This document shows positions 48,644 to 60,530 of a stretch of DNA of 64,000 nucleotides, one piece after another. The notes under the pieces were generated by a model. That model saw only the letters and a program-made list of their open reading frames with translations, was not told where the DNA came from and made no database searches. This DNA comes from Escarpia spicata. Its lineage: Eukaryota; Annelida; Polychaeta; Sabellida; Siboglinidae. Where the stretch lies: the NCBI GenBank assembly GCA_963995525.1, contig OZ023214.1, forward strand, positions 34,853,115-34,917,114, written 5' to 3'. The position numbers were made by a program, and so were the translations under genes. How positions within the stretch are numbered: the stretch's first letter is position 1; each line of letters begins with the position of its first letter.

Positions 48644-51571
48644 GGGGCCATTCCGCCTTCCGCCACACCGTTTATTAATCCTATTTTAATTACCGCCCTA
48701 AAAACCCTGCGTACACTTGAAGGAGGAAAAAGCTTTAAGGCAAAACCTCGTGTACCATTTAGAAACAGGGAAAAGCGTCAGCAAAGCTAAAATTAACACA
48801 TGTGCGTGTTGTGAAAATCCCATACATACTTATAACTAGTCTTATGGCAGGAGGGGAGGGAGGTGGAGTCAAAACTGATACGATATTCGATAAACAACTG
48901 AACACGAGGAATTTCAAATGTGGCCGCTGCTGGAGGTGCAGTGGCCTTTTATGTCCTGAATGGTCGGACTAGGTTTTACTGTATCACTACGCTAAAGCGC
49001 GGGAAGGCCGGCACGCCTTCAGGCTATTGGACTCTGACCTGGTCAAGGTACAGTGTCAGCTTGTTTACCTAGCCTGCAGGCTGGCTCTAGGACTTTAGTG
49101 TTGCCTTGGTTGCCTCGCGTAAAACTTGTTATGCAATGTAATCGCATAAATCCCTTTTCCTCATCTAAATGATGTACAATATAATTCAAGACAAATGCAA
49201 CACAGATGAAGTGGCTACCAAAGAAGTATAAACTTATCAAGCTTATACATTTTAAATTAAACTACATATACAGGGCTGTAGTGTACTCCAACAAATACAT
49301 AACGGTTTATAGTTGAATCATTGACATTAGCTTCAGATTGAGGAATTCCTTTATTTATTAAAACAAGAGAAGATGTATCAGAATAAGATAATTAAAGAGC
49401 GAATTCGTTACAATATATAAAATTCAGTTAGATTCATTAATTCCAATTAGAAAGCTCCTGGTTTTATGCTTTAAAATATTAAGCAATTTTGAACATGTAG
49501 TTAATTTCTTACATGACTGTGTCTTTATATCAACTGGGAGTCCTTATGATGAGAATCTACTGTACAGTGGTTGACCTTTAATGTGCATGCCCTAATAGGT
49601 GTACAGAGCACTGTACACAGCATTTGTAGCCAGTGATCTTCTACTTTAAATAAAATTTGGCTGTAAGTCCCGATCTAATTACTTCATCAAATCACTGACA
49701 AGTCCTTCACACTTGAATCATGAGATGTATTGTTAAATCCAGAATTTTCACACACCACATGACCAGCTAAATGTCCTTCTTTGAGTATGGACACTACACA
49801 TCTGTCATTCCATTGTTTGCCTCCTGTTCCACTGCCAATGTTTCTCCAATGTTTGACTAACTTAGGTTTAGGATTTACGCTTTAAACATGTGGTAATCAT
49901 AAATGGTTGAATGAAATAACATGTTTTCTTTTTTCCGTTTATGAGCTGGTCTGGTATGGAACAATTGCAACGTGGTGCCATCTCGTGTATGTTTATTATG
50001 TATTATTTCTTGAAACCCCTAATTTGTTCAACATTCACGCTAGAGTGAGTTTAAAAAGGAATAATAATAGATGTTCCAATGTTCACAGTTATGAAGAAAT
50101 TATTCTTTCTTTAGAGCATTTTTTTCTTTACAGCATATTTCAATGCCAACCTTCATGTATCCTATAGTATGTCCTCTTTTCAAACACCACAAATGAACTT
50201 CAGTATTGTTGTAAACTCCATGGGAAAACCTGTAACAAATACGTTGACCATGTACCACTGAATCGATTTAAGTAAACCATCATTCAAACACATCATCACG
50301 TCATACAATAGTTATTTTAAAACCGATATGAATGTCTACCTTTATATATGCATTTAAATTTTTAATTGTCAACGTCTTTAAAAAAATTATATCTTGATTG
50401 CAAAGTATTTGACCAATTTTAAAACTGTTTCACATGTCAAGTTATTTCTAATGGCTATGCTTGTTGTGGCCAATCCACACCATATGGTATATCATAAAAT
50501 ATTAAATCAACCAAATCTGAACTTTGAAAAACCATCCCTATTCAAGCCAAGGTATTTGAAGAATTTAGAACTTCTTGTCCTACTCAGTCCACTAAAACTA
50601 AAGGTGTGACCTTGTTACCTATGTCTATGTACGTGCGAGTCTTGACTAAGCTCTAGCCACGTCAGTGACGCCACACAACATCGATAATCACGGACACTGT
50701 CAACAGACAACACTCAACACTCAACAAGTTACAAGACAACACAATTATCATCCATTGTGTCGCATACCTGATGCTATAGTGTATATTCTGCACATTGGTC
50801 TAAATTAACAATGACTACATCTACTATCTAGTAATCTGCACATATTAATGTTATACGCGTAGTCATTTATCATGCCAGAGTTATGAATTTCATCGGATTT
50901 ATTGGTTTGTTACCAAACCTGCGTCCACACCCACCGGCAATAAGGTAATAACGCCATTAATTTAGTAACGGCAAACATTTGAGTCACGTGATGGTAAATC
51001 TGCGTGTAGAGCTTTTGGTGACGGCCTTAGATGGAATTATATCAAAGCGAAACTCATTTTCCAAGCCGTCAACTATTACTCATGCAACTGTTGTATATGT
51101 ACCAACAACAAAACCAACCGATGCAAAGAAAACACGCTATCGTTTTCTGTTGCGTCTTCACGCTTTTAAGTGCTGCCGACTAGGGATCAAGATTAACATT
51201 ACTTACTGGACTGCAGCGCGCTTTTATTTGCAGTCTTAGTCTTAGAGGAAACTATTCATGATAATCCGAGCGAAACGAAGATATGTGTACCATTCTTCTG
51301 GTGTTAGTGTTTGCATTGTTCCAAGAATAGTTGTTTGTTATGCTCCGATGTATTCAGTGCGTCTTGATAGAGCAATAATTTCTATTCAAGAATGACACTA
51401 TTCACGACTGAAGGGGAACAACGGCTCCGGTGCAGTCGCGCTTTGCGGGGCAGAGAGGCACCAGCGTCGTCGAGAAGTGCTCGATGATATCCTGGAATTT
51501 AATTTCTTTATCTTCCTGGTCTATTGCTTGTTGTCAGTGGTTTGGGCAACCCGATGCGGTGAGAAAGTAAG
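48644..51571. other. Intergenic or 5' UTR/promoter region between the ClC gene and the + strand gene
   Basis: No coding exon is recognised. The sequence near 51400-51570 is more GC- and CpG-rich than its surroundings and directly precedes an ATG with a clean first exon, so it is the likely promoter and 5' UTR of the + strand gene. The upstream non-coding exon of the divergent ClC gene must also lie between 48137 and here or beyond. Stretches 49240-51380 are AT-rich without recognisable features. Confidence 0.4.
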
Positions 51572-51736
51572 ATGTCTGCGGAAGGAAATTACGAGCTCAT
51601 AAAGATGGAAGATGATACTCCGCTAATGGGTTTAGGGTCTGCCTTGGCCATGGGAGCGGGAGATGATGTCTCACTTGGTTCGACCTTTGATGATGCCTAT
51701 AGAATAGATATCAACAGGCGCAGCATGAGCCTTATG
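51572..51736 (+). CDS. First coding exon of an unrecognised gene
   Basis: An ATG in good context (AAGATGTCTG) opens 55 codons ending exactly at the donor CTTATG|GTAAGT, phase 0. The peptide starts MSAEGNYELIKMEDDTPLMG and ends DDAYRIDINRRSMSLM. It is acidic, without a signal peptide or membrane segment, like the cytoplasmic N terminus of a larger protein. I do not recognise the family. No following exon could be identified in the remaining 12 kb, so the gene probably has a long first intron and continues beyond the window. Confidence 0.6.
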
Positions 51737-52099
51737 GTAAGTGCAATCGACAGACAATTGTTGGGGACTTGTTATACTTATATTAATCATATTAGCGTAC
51801 AACTTTTGAATTATATTCTACACTGAATGTTTAAAAATCAATAATTATTAACTATCATGATCAATATTGTGGCTTTCCGATGAGGGCTAAATTATTATTG
51901 CTTTACCCGAGGGGCATGCTTAGGAATATCTTGCATATAAAACATATATGCCTTTATAGTTTAACTTACGTTTTAGAGAGCAGTTTTTAATACTTTTTTC
52001 CAGTTAAATCTTTTATCCTGGTTTTGTGCTTCCATACCTTGTTCATGTCATATCCTCTTAAATATAATGTGCATTTAAATTGATTTATCAAAATATGTC

Positions 52100-52629
52100 C
52101 TATTAAGTATTTCGGACAGGGGCACACGCATACATTCAGAAACCACATACACCACACACATCGAACACACACCTTATCCACCACACATGTACACGACACC
52201 CAATCACACATAACATACATGCCACACACGCACACTACACACATCAAACACACCATGCACATCATGTACACAGTGCTACACACAGTCACACACATACACC
52301 ATATATACAGACCACTCATACCGTGCTCACCACACACACCATGCATACCACACAGTGACACACACACACACCACTGCACACAATATGGTATATAACTAGT
52401 TAAACTTTGTTCTATAATAACAACAAGAACATTGATAGAGCCATTTATTGTTAAATTTAAATATGCTCCAGATATTTGATTTTCATTTGTTATATATCGG
52501 TTTGATGCATAATATATATACATGTATATATATACCCCTGTATATATATATTGTACTAGTATGTTGGCATATATATATTATATATATATATATAATATAT
52601 ATATCTATGTATTTATATATATGCATTAA

Positions 52630-52673
<44 letters not shown>

Positions 52674-52680
52674 ACATACA
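52100..52680. repeat. CA-rich tract and TA microsatellites
   Basis: 52120-52385 is an irregular CACA/CATA-rich stretch that creates an artificial Cys-rich - strand frame. 52555-52670 is made of TA repeats, the longest at about 52630-52670. Confidence 0.85.
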
Positions 52681-54839
52681 CAATAATTCCTTTATTTATT
52701 AAATAAAATCACAGTCTAGGTCTACTGATAACAAATCATAAACTTGATGAATGTTTGGAGTGTAGAATACATATTGTGCTTACAGCTGGCTCCTGTGCAC
52801 TTAATATGATTAATTAAGTCCAGTTCAGTGCAGCAGTGGTGAGTCTTCAATGATCCACTCTCAGGAGATCTCAAGTAATCTGATCTTGAGAGCTAAAGGC
52901 ACCCACAGTCAAACTGCATGGCAAGACATAATAAATTGCTTCCAGCAAAAAGATACACAAACTGACAGTACAAGCAAGCAAGTTCATTCCTAGTGCCAAC
53001 TTAATTATTTACAGAACATTATTTTGGTACCTATCATGATCAGTATTGCATTTAGTGTAATTTATTCTTCTGGACAAACTGGAATTGAGCCACTAAGACA
53101 TGTCCTCTCTTGGTCAGATTCTTGCTTCTTTTCTGTGTAATTAATTATTAAGATTTTACAACCCACCTTACTTAGAAACTACCAGTTGGGTAGCGCACTT
53201 TCTGCCATAGGTTTCACCCCACCTTTCTAATATCACAAAGTGCACCTGATGTATTTGAAAGCACACTAGTCTCTTCATGTGGCCCGGGACCTCCTCTGTT
53301 TTAGTAGTTTGTTTTAATATCCTCCCAATTCAAACAAACAACTCCCGTTATGTTCTACTTATTTGACATCACAATATCATTGTTTATTTTGTGTTTTTTT
53401 AACTTGATTCAGTGTATTTACTTTTTTAAGGGTTCTCCAAGACTGGGTGCCAAAGTGTGACGATTTCAAAATAAAAAAGTTGCTTGATTAAATGATGTGT
53501 ACATACATTCAAGTACAAAGTTCAGAATTCTTAACATATAATTATAATCCATAAGGTGCAAAACCTTCCCTTACAGAATGACCGATTTTGCTGTGCTTCG
53601 TAAACATTCTTTATGGAGTCAGATGCTGAATTGTACTTCGCTTCTTTGAAAATTGAATGTTACAAAGGAGAGCGAATCAAGTGCACGCAGTATTCTTCTC
53701 CAGTGTTGAAATGCAGATGCGGTAAAATATTAGATTGATTTTAACTGTTGAACGAGCTACCTGTTCAACTTCAGTCGTAACCCCGAAAACCAGAAAAAAG
53801 TTCAAAGGTTTAATTAAATTCAAAACGCCAATGAAGTGTAATTCACTCCATTTTCAACATACAGTGTACACGTAAGTCGACATGACACAATCAAAACGAA
53901 AGTCAACCATGTTATTGAATACAAAAAAATCCGCTGTATTCATGCACGAGGTCACAGTTCGCAACATGCAATTGATGCAACATTTTCAGCAACAAAGTAT
54001 TACGTTGGACAGCTGACTTTCATTTTGTTCAAAGCACATTTTTTCATCTTTATCACTGATGAAAACAACGGATCAAATCAAATTTATTGGACTCGATACA
54101 ATACATACAAATCAGATTAAGACAAATCATATAAATAATAACATAATGAGCACAACAAGGGAAGAACATTATATAATGTTATACTCCCGGCATAATAACA
54201 GGATTTTCAGTCTGTCATTTGTTTTCTCACACCCATTCGGTTACTAACAATATTCTGTTACTGTTCTTATTACAAGAACAGCTATGTTAAGTGTATACGG
54301 CACACCACAAAACACAAAATCATCTGACAAAAATAAGACTAGAACTACAAGGCCGATGGTGTCTCAAGGTCCAGAACTTAAGTGACATTGTCTCTCGAAA
54401 CACATCTCTCAATGAGAAAGTTAGCAGAGGCAGACGTGGCTAACTGGAAGTTCCTGGAAATGCTATTTGATGCTATTCACATGCGCCTGGTTCACACAGC
54501 AAATGGGATGAAGTATACCCGATTCAGCAAAGATGCTGCTAATGCTATTACCACCTCAGTCTTGAGAGGTTGATTCTGGGTAACTGAGCAGACAAGGTCA
54601 CTTTAATGTTTGACACCTAGAGTGTGCTGGGAGTTGGTCTCTACTGAACGTCATATTGAGCAGCATGTTATTTCAAGGAGGAAGTCCATCATCAGAATAC
54701 TGTCTGGTTATTAGATGGTAAACCTGGGCCACTTGTGTGGGACACTGCCATCTGACCTCCACAATGTGGATGGTCCAACAGTACGTGTTGTTTGTTGAAG
54801 TGTCACGTCAGCATTGACTACATCGGTACATACGTTAAC
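52681..54839. other. Intronic or intergenic DNA, nothing firm
   Basis: No conserved coding or RNA gene is seen. Part of 54430-54600 shares words with 38840-39090 (AAGTTCCTGGAA, GGGATGAAG) and is probably a decayed dispersed repeat. Confidence 0.4.
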
Positions 54840-55010
54840 AAAAAATAGTCAAAGCTTGCTTTGCGATCACCTCAGTAATACAGCCACCATGCAATTACAG
54901 TCATGCTAGGACAGCGCTAAATTATAGGAAGTTACTCCTGCTAATTAATATGGTCACCTTGCTAGTTAGGTCACTTTGGTCTAGTCATAATAGCGAGGCT
55001 ATTATTCCCA
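54840..55010. repeat. Dispersed repeat, related to 62706-62885
   Basis: It shares a series of blocks with 62706-62885 in the same order, including ATCACCTC/GTCACCTC, CAATTACAGTCAT/CAGTTACGGTCAT, AATATGGTCACCTTGCTA and GGTCACTTTG/GTGCACTTTG. There is no coding content and the type is unknown. Confidence 0.6.
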
Positions 55011-55231
55011 CGACCCAGGGACAGCGCCATGCATCATGTGCCCAAATTACACAATTCTTATCCGATCCCGGTTAATATATATATATATATATATTTCTAA
55101 AGGCATCTAGGCAAACCACTCCATTATGAGAGATAGGATATAGAACATCCGAAAACAATGCTCACAAAATCACCTAAAATATTTTTTTTGGGTGCAAATA
55201 CTTATAAATACATATCATTATATTTATGGTT

Positions 55232-57987
55232 ATAGGGTCATTCCATGTGAACACAACCAATGGGTGTGGCATTCATCTCTTCAATTTTTGAATTAATCAG
55301 CTGAAAATATAACCAAGAATCAAAAATTTGAGTGTTGTAGCTTCAGTAGTTTTCGAGTTACGGCAATTTGAAATTTGGGACTTTTTGTGATGGTTTCTTA
55401 AAAATAAACAAAATTATTCACATTTCACTGGTTAATATCTCTTGAACTATTCAACCTGTGTCAATGGAACTTTGTGGAATTGTTCTCTACAATGTATAGA
55501 TCACATAAATATACTTATAACATAAATACAGTGTATGGTTAATGTGCACCAAGTTGATAAACACAATGATTTATTCAATAAATCACTTGCGAGAGGGTTT
55601 GATTGTGAGCTAAATACACATACCTCAGAAACTAGTTGTATGTAATTGGTATATACACATGCAAATGTGTAAATTACAGTAATATGGCAGGTCTGGTTGT
55701 CTTAATTATGAATCTGTACATATGCAAAGATGGTACGTTGTTATATTTCTTTAAAATGACCAACTTCAATGAGGCGTAGCATGTATTGTCACAAAACTTT
55801 TTCTAGGGGTAAGCTTGTTCCTATAACACAAATAACTAATAACTCTCAATATCCTTCCGTGCTTCCTTCACAACAAAAATAGGATACTTCTGGGTGCCCC
55901 AAATTTTTCAATAAATCGCTCGCAATTAACGAGAGGGTTTTCAGGCATTGATTGCGAACTAAATATACAAGCCTTAATTAATTGTTGTAAATATTTCATA
56001 TATATGCATACGAGTGTGTATTATCAGAGCAATATGACATGTCTGACTGTCTTAATTATGAATCTACACACACTCAAGGGTGCTATTTTATTATATTTCT
56101 ATAAAATTAGCCAACTTCTGACCCTAAATAGTCACTGTGGGGTAGAAGATATTGTTATGAAACTTTTACTAGGCATAAATCAGTCCTATAACACAAATAA
56201 CAAGTAACTCTCAATATCCTTCCATGCTTCCTTCTCAAGAAGAATGGTACCCCAAATTTATCAATAAATCACTCGCGAGAGGCATTGATTGTGAGCTACA
56301 CATACATGTTGTTGTTAATATTTGTATATATTTGGTATCTATGCATATCAGTGTACATTCTCAGAGTAATATGACTTGTTTGACTGTCTTAACTATGAAT
56401 CTGTACATATTCAACGATGGTAAAATGTTATATTTATCTTAAAAATAACCAACTTATGACAAACAAAATGGATGTGAGATAGAAAATATTGCTGCAAACT
56501 TTTATTAGGTAAAAACCAGTCCCATTTACAACATAACTATCAACCATAAATAATCAGAAATCACAAAAGTTGTTTTTTAGCTACTTTGACCAGTGTCAAT
56601 AATCCCTCCTTTGCATCACAGGACGATTCCATGGAAAGTCATTGTATAAGACCAAATAATAGCAATATCATTCAATGGTGTCTTCACTTAAAATAGCTAT
56701 CTTAGGGACATCATTGGTCCTTGGAATTTAATCAAAAAAGATTTTGACACCAATCTCCTCTCTGGTTGCGTCATCAAGTTTGTACTGTCGTTCATGTCTT
56801 GTTGTTCGTGGGGTCGGAACGGAGCACAAGACATGGGCATGTGGCACCCAACACATGTCATCATGCTTTGGCCATTTGAATGAGACTGCTGGCCCACAAG
56901 GTTGTATGAACTTAACACGGTAGTTCTCCTGCTCCAGAGAGACTTCTATTATGCATCCTAGCCACCTCCGTCCATCATACATGGAATCAACATATGTGCC
57001 TGGCTGGAGAGGCAGGCTTGCGGCACCTCCTTGTTGCACAGCTGGAACGTCCACATTTCGCTGTCAGTCAATGAAGTGAACTTCTTCACCTGACACTCTG
57101 CTGACCTTCATATCAGTGTGAGACAATGGAACAAATTAGTGGTTATCTCGTGTTCCTGGTGTGGTTCCAGCAGATTCAAATCAGTCATCTAATAGTGCTC
57201 TGTGGCTGTCAACATCAGCTGCAGTGATGAAAAAGAATGTAATATTTGGGTCAAAGCATGCCCAGTCTGTACTGTTACCTAAACAGGAAGTACCTGGTAG
57301 GTCACCTATAATTTATGTATGCTTGAGAAATTTGAGAATTACTTGATATTTGTGTTATACAAGCATTTGCTTTATGCCTCGTAAAAAGTTTTGTAGCAAT
57401 ACTTTCTATCCCAAATCCACGTTTTTTAATCGGAAGTTGGTTATTTTTAAAAGAAATATAATAATGTACCATAATGTACCATCTTTGAATATGTACAGAT
57501 TCATAATTAAGACAACCAGACCTGCCATATTACTCAGATTTGCACACTTGCATGTGTATATAGCAATTATATACAACTAGTTTCTGAGGTATGTGTATTT
57601 TGTTCACAATCAACGTGTGAAAACCCTCCCTCGAGTGATATATTTAATAAAACATTATGTTTATCAACTTGGTGCACATTAACCACACACTGTATTTATG
57701 TTCTAATTATATTTATTAATCTATACATTGTAGAGGACAATTCCACAACGTTTCACTGACATGTGTTAAATAGTTCAAGGGATATGAAATGTGAATAATT
57801 TTATTTATTTTTAAGAAGCCGTGATAAGTCCCAAATTTCAAACTGCCGTAACTCTAAAACTACTGGAGCTAGAACACTCAAATTTCGGATTCTTGCTTAT
57901 TTCATCAAACTGATTCATTCAAATATTTATGAGATGTGGGCAACACATTTCAGGAATTTTGGTTTCGTTCACATGGAATGACACTAT
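55232..57987. mobile_element. Decayed DNA transposon with long terminal inverted repeats
   Basis: The left end GGGTCATTCCATGTGAAC (about 55235) is matched by the right end in inverse orientation (GTTCACATGGAATGACAC, ending about 57983). The inverted match continues, with divergence, for about 450 bases (for example ACTACTGGAGCTAGAACACT on the right against AGTGTTGTAGCTTCAGTAGT on the left). TATA is present outside both ends and may be the target duplication. The left arm also holds three diverged tandem segments of about 330 bases (from about 55560, 55905 and 56250), recognised by CAATAAATCACTTGCGAGAG and CTAATAACTCTCAATATCCT. One equivalent lies inverted on the right (57340-57650). Confidence 0.75.
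56728..57054 (-). pseudogene. Transposon-encoded ORF fragment with Tudor-like fold
   Basis: The open frame of 108 codons contains GTYVDSMYDGRRWLGCIIEV, YRVKFIQPCGPAVSFKWPKH and CWVPHAHVLCSV. I recognise this pattern (Y-D-G-x-W-x-G, then V-x-F-M-x-P-x-G, then F-x-W-P-x-x-D and a W/I-P-x-x-x-V-L-C end) from the C-terminal regions of uncharacterised proteins of animal DNA transposons. It resembles a Tudor/SH3-like barrel. An in-frame stop just upstream (near 57065), preceded by more open sequence, indicates a truncated ORF. It lies in the middle of the inverted-repeat element. Confidence 0.55.
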
Positions 57988-58194
57988 ACTATGTATACTA
58001 CCAGTTTGAATTTTAAACTAAAACATCCACGCAACCAGGGAGTCAGCTTTAGGCAGACCAGCTTTGGTCTGCTTAAAACCAGCGGTGTTGTATGCATATT
58101 TGGTCTGCCTATGCTGCCATAAGGAATATATATACTGTACATACATATATGGTGTACTAATGTAAAGGTACACACCTCACAGTGCACACCCAAC

Positions 58195-60530
58195 TTGGAG
58201 CTTTTGACACTGTCAGTCCGCCTGTTTTACTTACGACGTAAATTCTCCAACATCGCCCTCTGTACTGTTTACATTCCACCCCATAGGGCTACCCTGACGC
58301 CCCTCTGTTTATCATGGGTGACTTTACCAGTTCTACTTTGGATACTGTTTTGCCGTCGTTTCATCAATATGTTCATGTGGCAACTAGAAAAAACAAGACT
58401 CGACCTTTGCTACGGGAATATCCCAAGGCTTACTCCGCTCGTGCCCGCCCACCTCTGGGTCGTGCTGATCATCATGTGATCCACATTATCTCAGAGTATC
58501 GTCAGGTATTGAAGACAGTCAAGCCGGCCAAGATCCAGGTTCGACAGTGGACTCAGGATGCCACCAAGCAGCTCCAGGGATGTCTGGCTTGCACAGACTG
58601 GGATGTGTTCGCACCCGATTCCAAGGACTTAAACGATCATGTTTCTGTCATTACTGATTGCATTACCTTTTGCATGGACTCTGCTATTCCGAAGAAAAGC
58701 GTGACTGTTTACCCCAACTCAAAGCCTTGGATCAAACATTGAAAAACGCACACAGACAGCTACAGACAGAAATCTCACAGGCAATCGTGAAAAGGTTGAA
58801 TGTGAGATCAGCTGTGTGAACACCAAACAGGCTTTTGAACACTTAAAAAATGACAGGTCGTTCGGACAGATTGTCTGTTTCTTCCACTACTGATCCGTTG
58901 AAATTTGCCTCAGACTTGAACTTGTTTTATTTTATAAAAGATTTTGCAGCCAAGATTTTTCTACTGAGTGTGAGTCGCATCTAGCTTCTGGCCCTTTGCC
59001 ACACCCCGGTGATATTGAAATTTCTACAGTTGATGTCACAAATCTACTTAAAAAGTCAAAGTCCAATAAATCCCCTGGCCCAGATGGTATTTCCTACCGA
59101 TTACTTAGAGTGTGCAGTTGAGTTAGGTCCCGCACTGCAGCCCCTGTTTCAACAGTCTGTGGACACGGGTGTCATTCCTACCACCTGGAAAACGTCTACA
59201 CTGGTACCTGTCCCCAAAATTTCATCTCCATCAGAGCCAAACCATTTCAGACCTGCATGTGGCCCTTACGTCCTTCATCATGAAATGTTTTCAAAGATTG
59301 ATTTTGTCCCATCTTCTTCCTCATGTTCAATCTCAACTTGACCCATACTAGTTTGCTTACCGTTTTAGAAGAGGCACTGACAATGCAGTAGCCTGCCTTC
59401 TTCAAAAACTGTTAGAGCATTTGGAGACAGCTGGTAACTAAGCTAGAATTTTATTCATCGATTTCAGTTCAGCATTTAATACAATACAGAGACATGTCAT
59501 GACTGATATATTACAGAAACTGGAAGTTCCTGCTGCGCTTGTCCACTGGGTTTTCGATTTCCTGAGCAATCGCCCACAGTGTGTTCGAGTGAGTGATATA
59601 AAGTCACCAGTGCTGGTTAGCAACTCAGGTGCACCTCAGGGCTGTGTTCTCAGTCCATTTTTGTACATTTTGTATACTAACAATTGTGTTGATCCATCTA
59701 CTTTGTTTCTGAGATTTTCTGACAATGCAGCCATACTCGCTCTTTTGAGTGATTCAACCTCATACCAAGCATATCTGTCTTCAGTGGTACATTTCTCTAG
59801 TTGGTGCAGTGTCAACTTTCTGCAACTTAACATCTCCAGAATGAAAGAAATGTGCATTGACTTCCGTTGTAACGCTACTGCCGTTAGTTCCATTGTCATT
59901 AATGGTGAGCCTCTGGAACAGGTCGATTCATTCAGGTACCTTGGTGTGTTGGATAATAAGTTGTCCTTCACAGAGCATGTTACAGCCATGCAAAATAAGT
60001 CTCGGCAGCGACTTCACGTTCTTCGCAAGTTGCGCGCTTTCAACGTTGACCCAAAACTTCTTCTCTTTCTCTACCGCAGTATAATTGAGCCTCTCTTAAC
60101 TTATTGCAGTATTTGGTATTACCCTGATCTTTCGATGAGCAACCGAAACAGGCTTCTAAAAATCTCACATACTGCCACCAAGATCATTGGTTTACCTACT
60201 CCAGTGCTGTCCGAAATGATTGACCATGCAACTCTGCAAAAAGCTCGTGTTGTCGCTGCTGACTCGGACCACCCGCTCCACTCTTACTTTGATATTCTTC
60301 CATCTGGTAGGAGGTTTCGGTGCTTGAAATGCAAGCAAGTTCGGTACAACAAGAGCTTTGTGCCTACGGCAGTCAGAATGTTGAACCAGTGATATTGATA
60401 ACTGCTCTGCTTTGATTATATTTATACTTTACATACGTGTATATACACATCTAACATGTATGTCTTTCACATGATATTTTATGAGATTTATGAGATAAAG
60501 TGAATTGATTGATTGATTGATTGATTGATA
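58195..60530 (+). mobile_element. Third LINE type (CR1/L2-like) with TGAT-repeat tail
   Basis: Endonuclease remains at 58205-58320 (FSNIALCTVYIPPHRA, PLFIMGDFTSSTLD). Linker at 58320-58740 (TRKNKTRPLLREYPKAYSAR and beyond). RT domain at 59040-60390: VKSKSNKSPGPDGIS-like sequence, FQQSVDTGVIPTTWKTSTLV, IDFSSAFNTIQ-like sequence, GAPQGCVLSPFLYILYTNNC, then FSDN at the position of the catalytic F/YADD. After that come NISRMKEMCIDFR, YLGVLDNKLSFTEHV and a C terminus ending VRMLNQ with TGA at 60390. The 297-codon frame at 59499-60392 is the longest intact piece. The 3' end has five TGAT/TTGA units (60508-60530), as in L2/CR1-type elements. The altered catalytic loop and earlier frameshifts mean it is inactive. 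Confidence 0.85.

Noticed and set aside
51987..52523. 178-codon Cys-rich - strand ORF as a secreted cysteine-rich protein
   Set aside because: The Cys and Val content comes from a degenerate CA/TG tract; no signal peptide or ordered Cys pattern.
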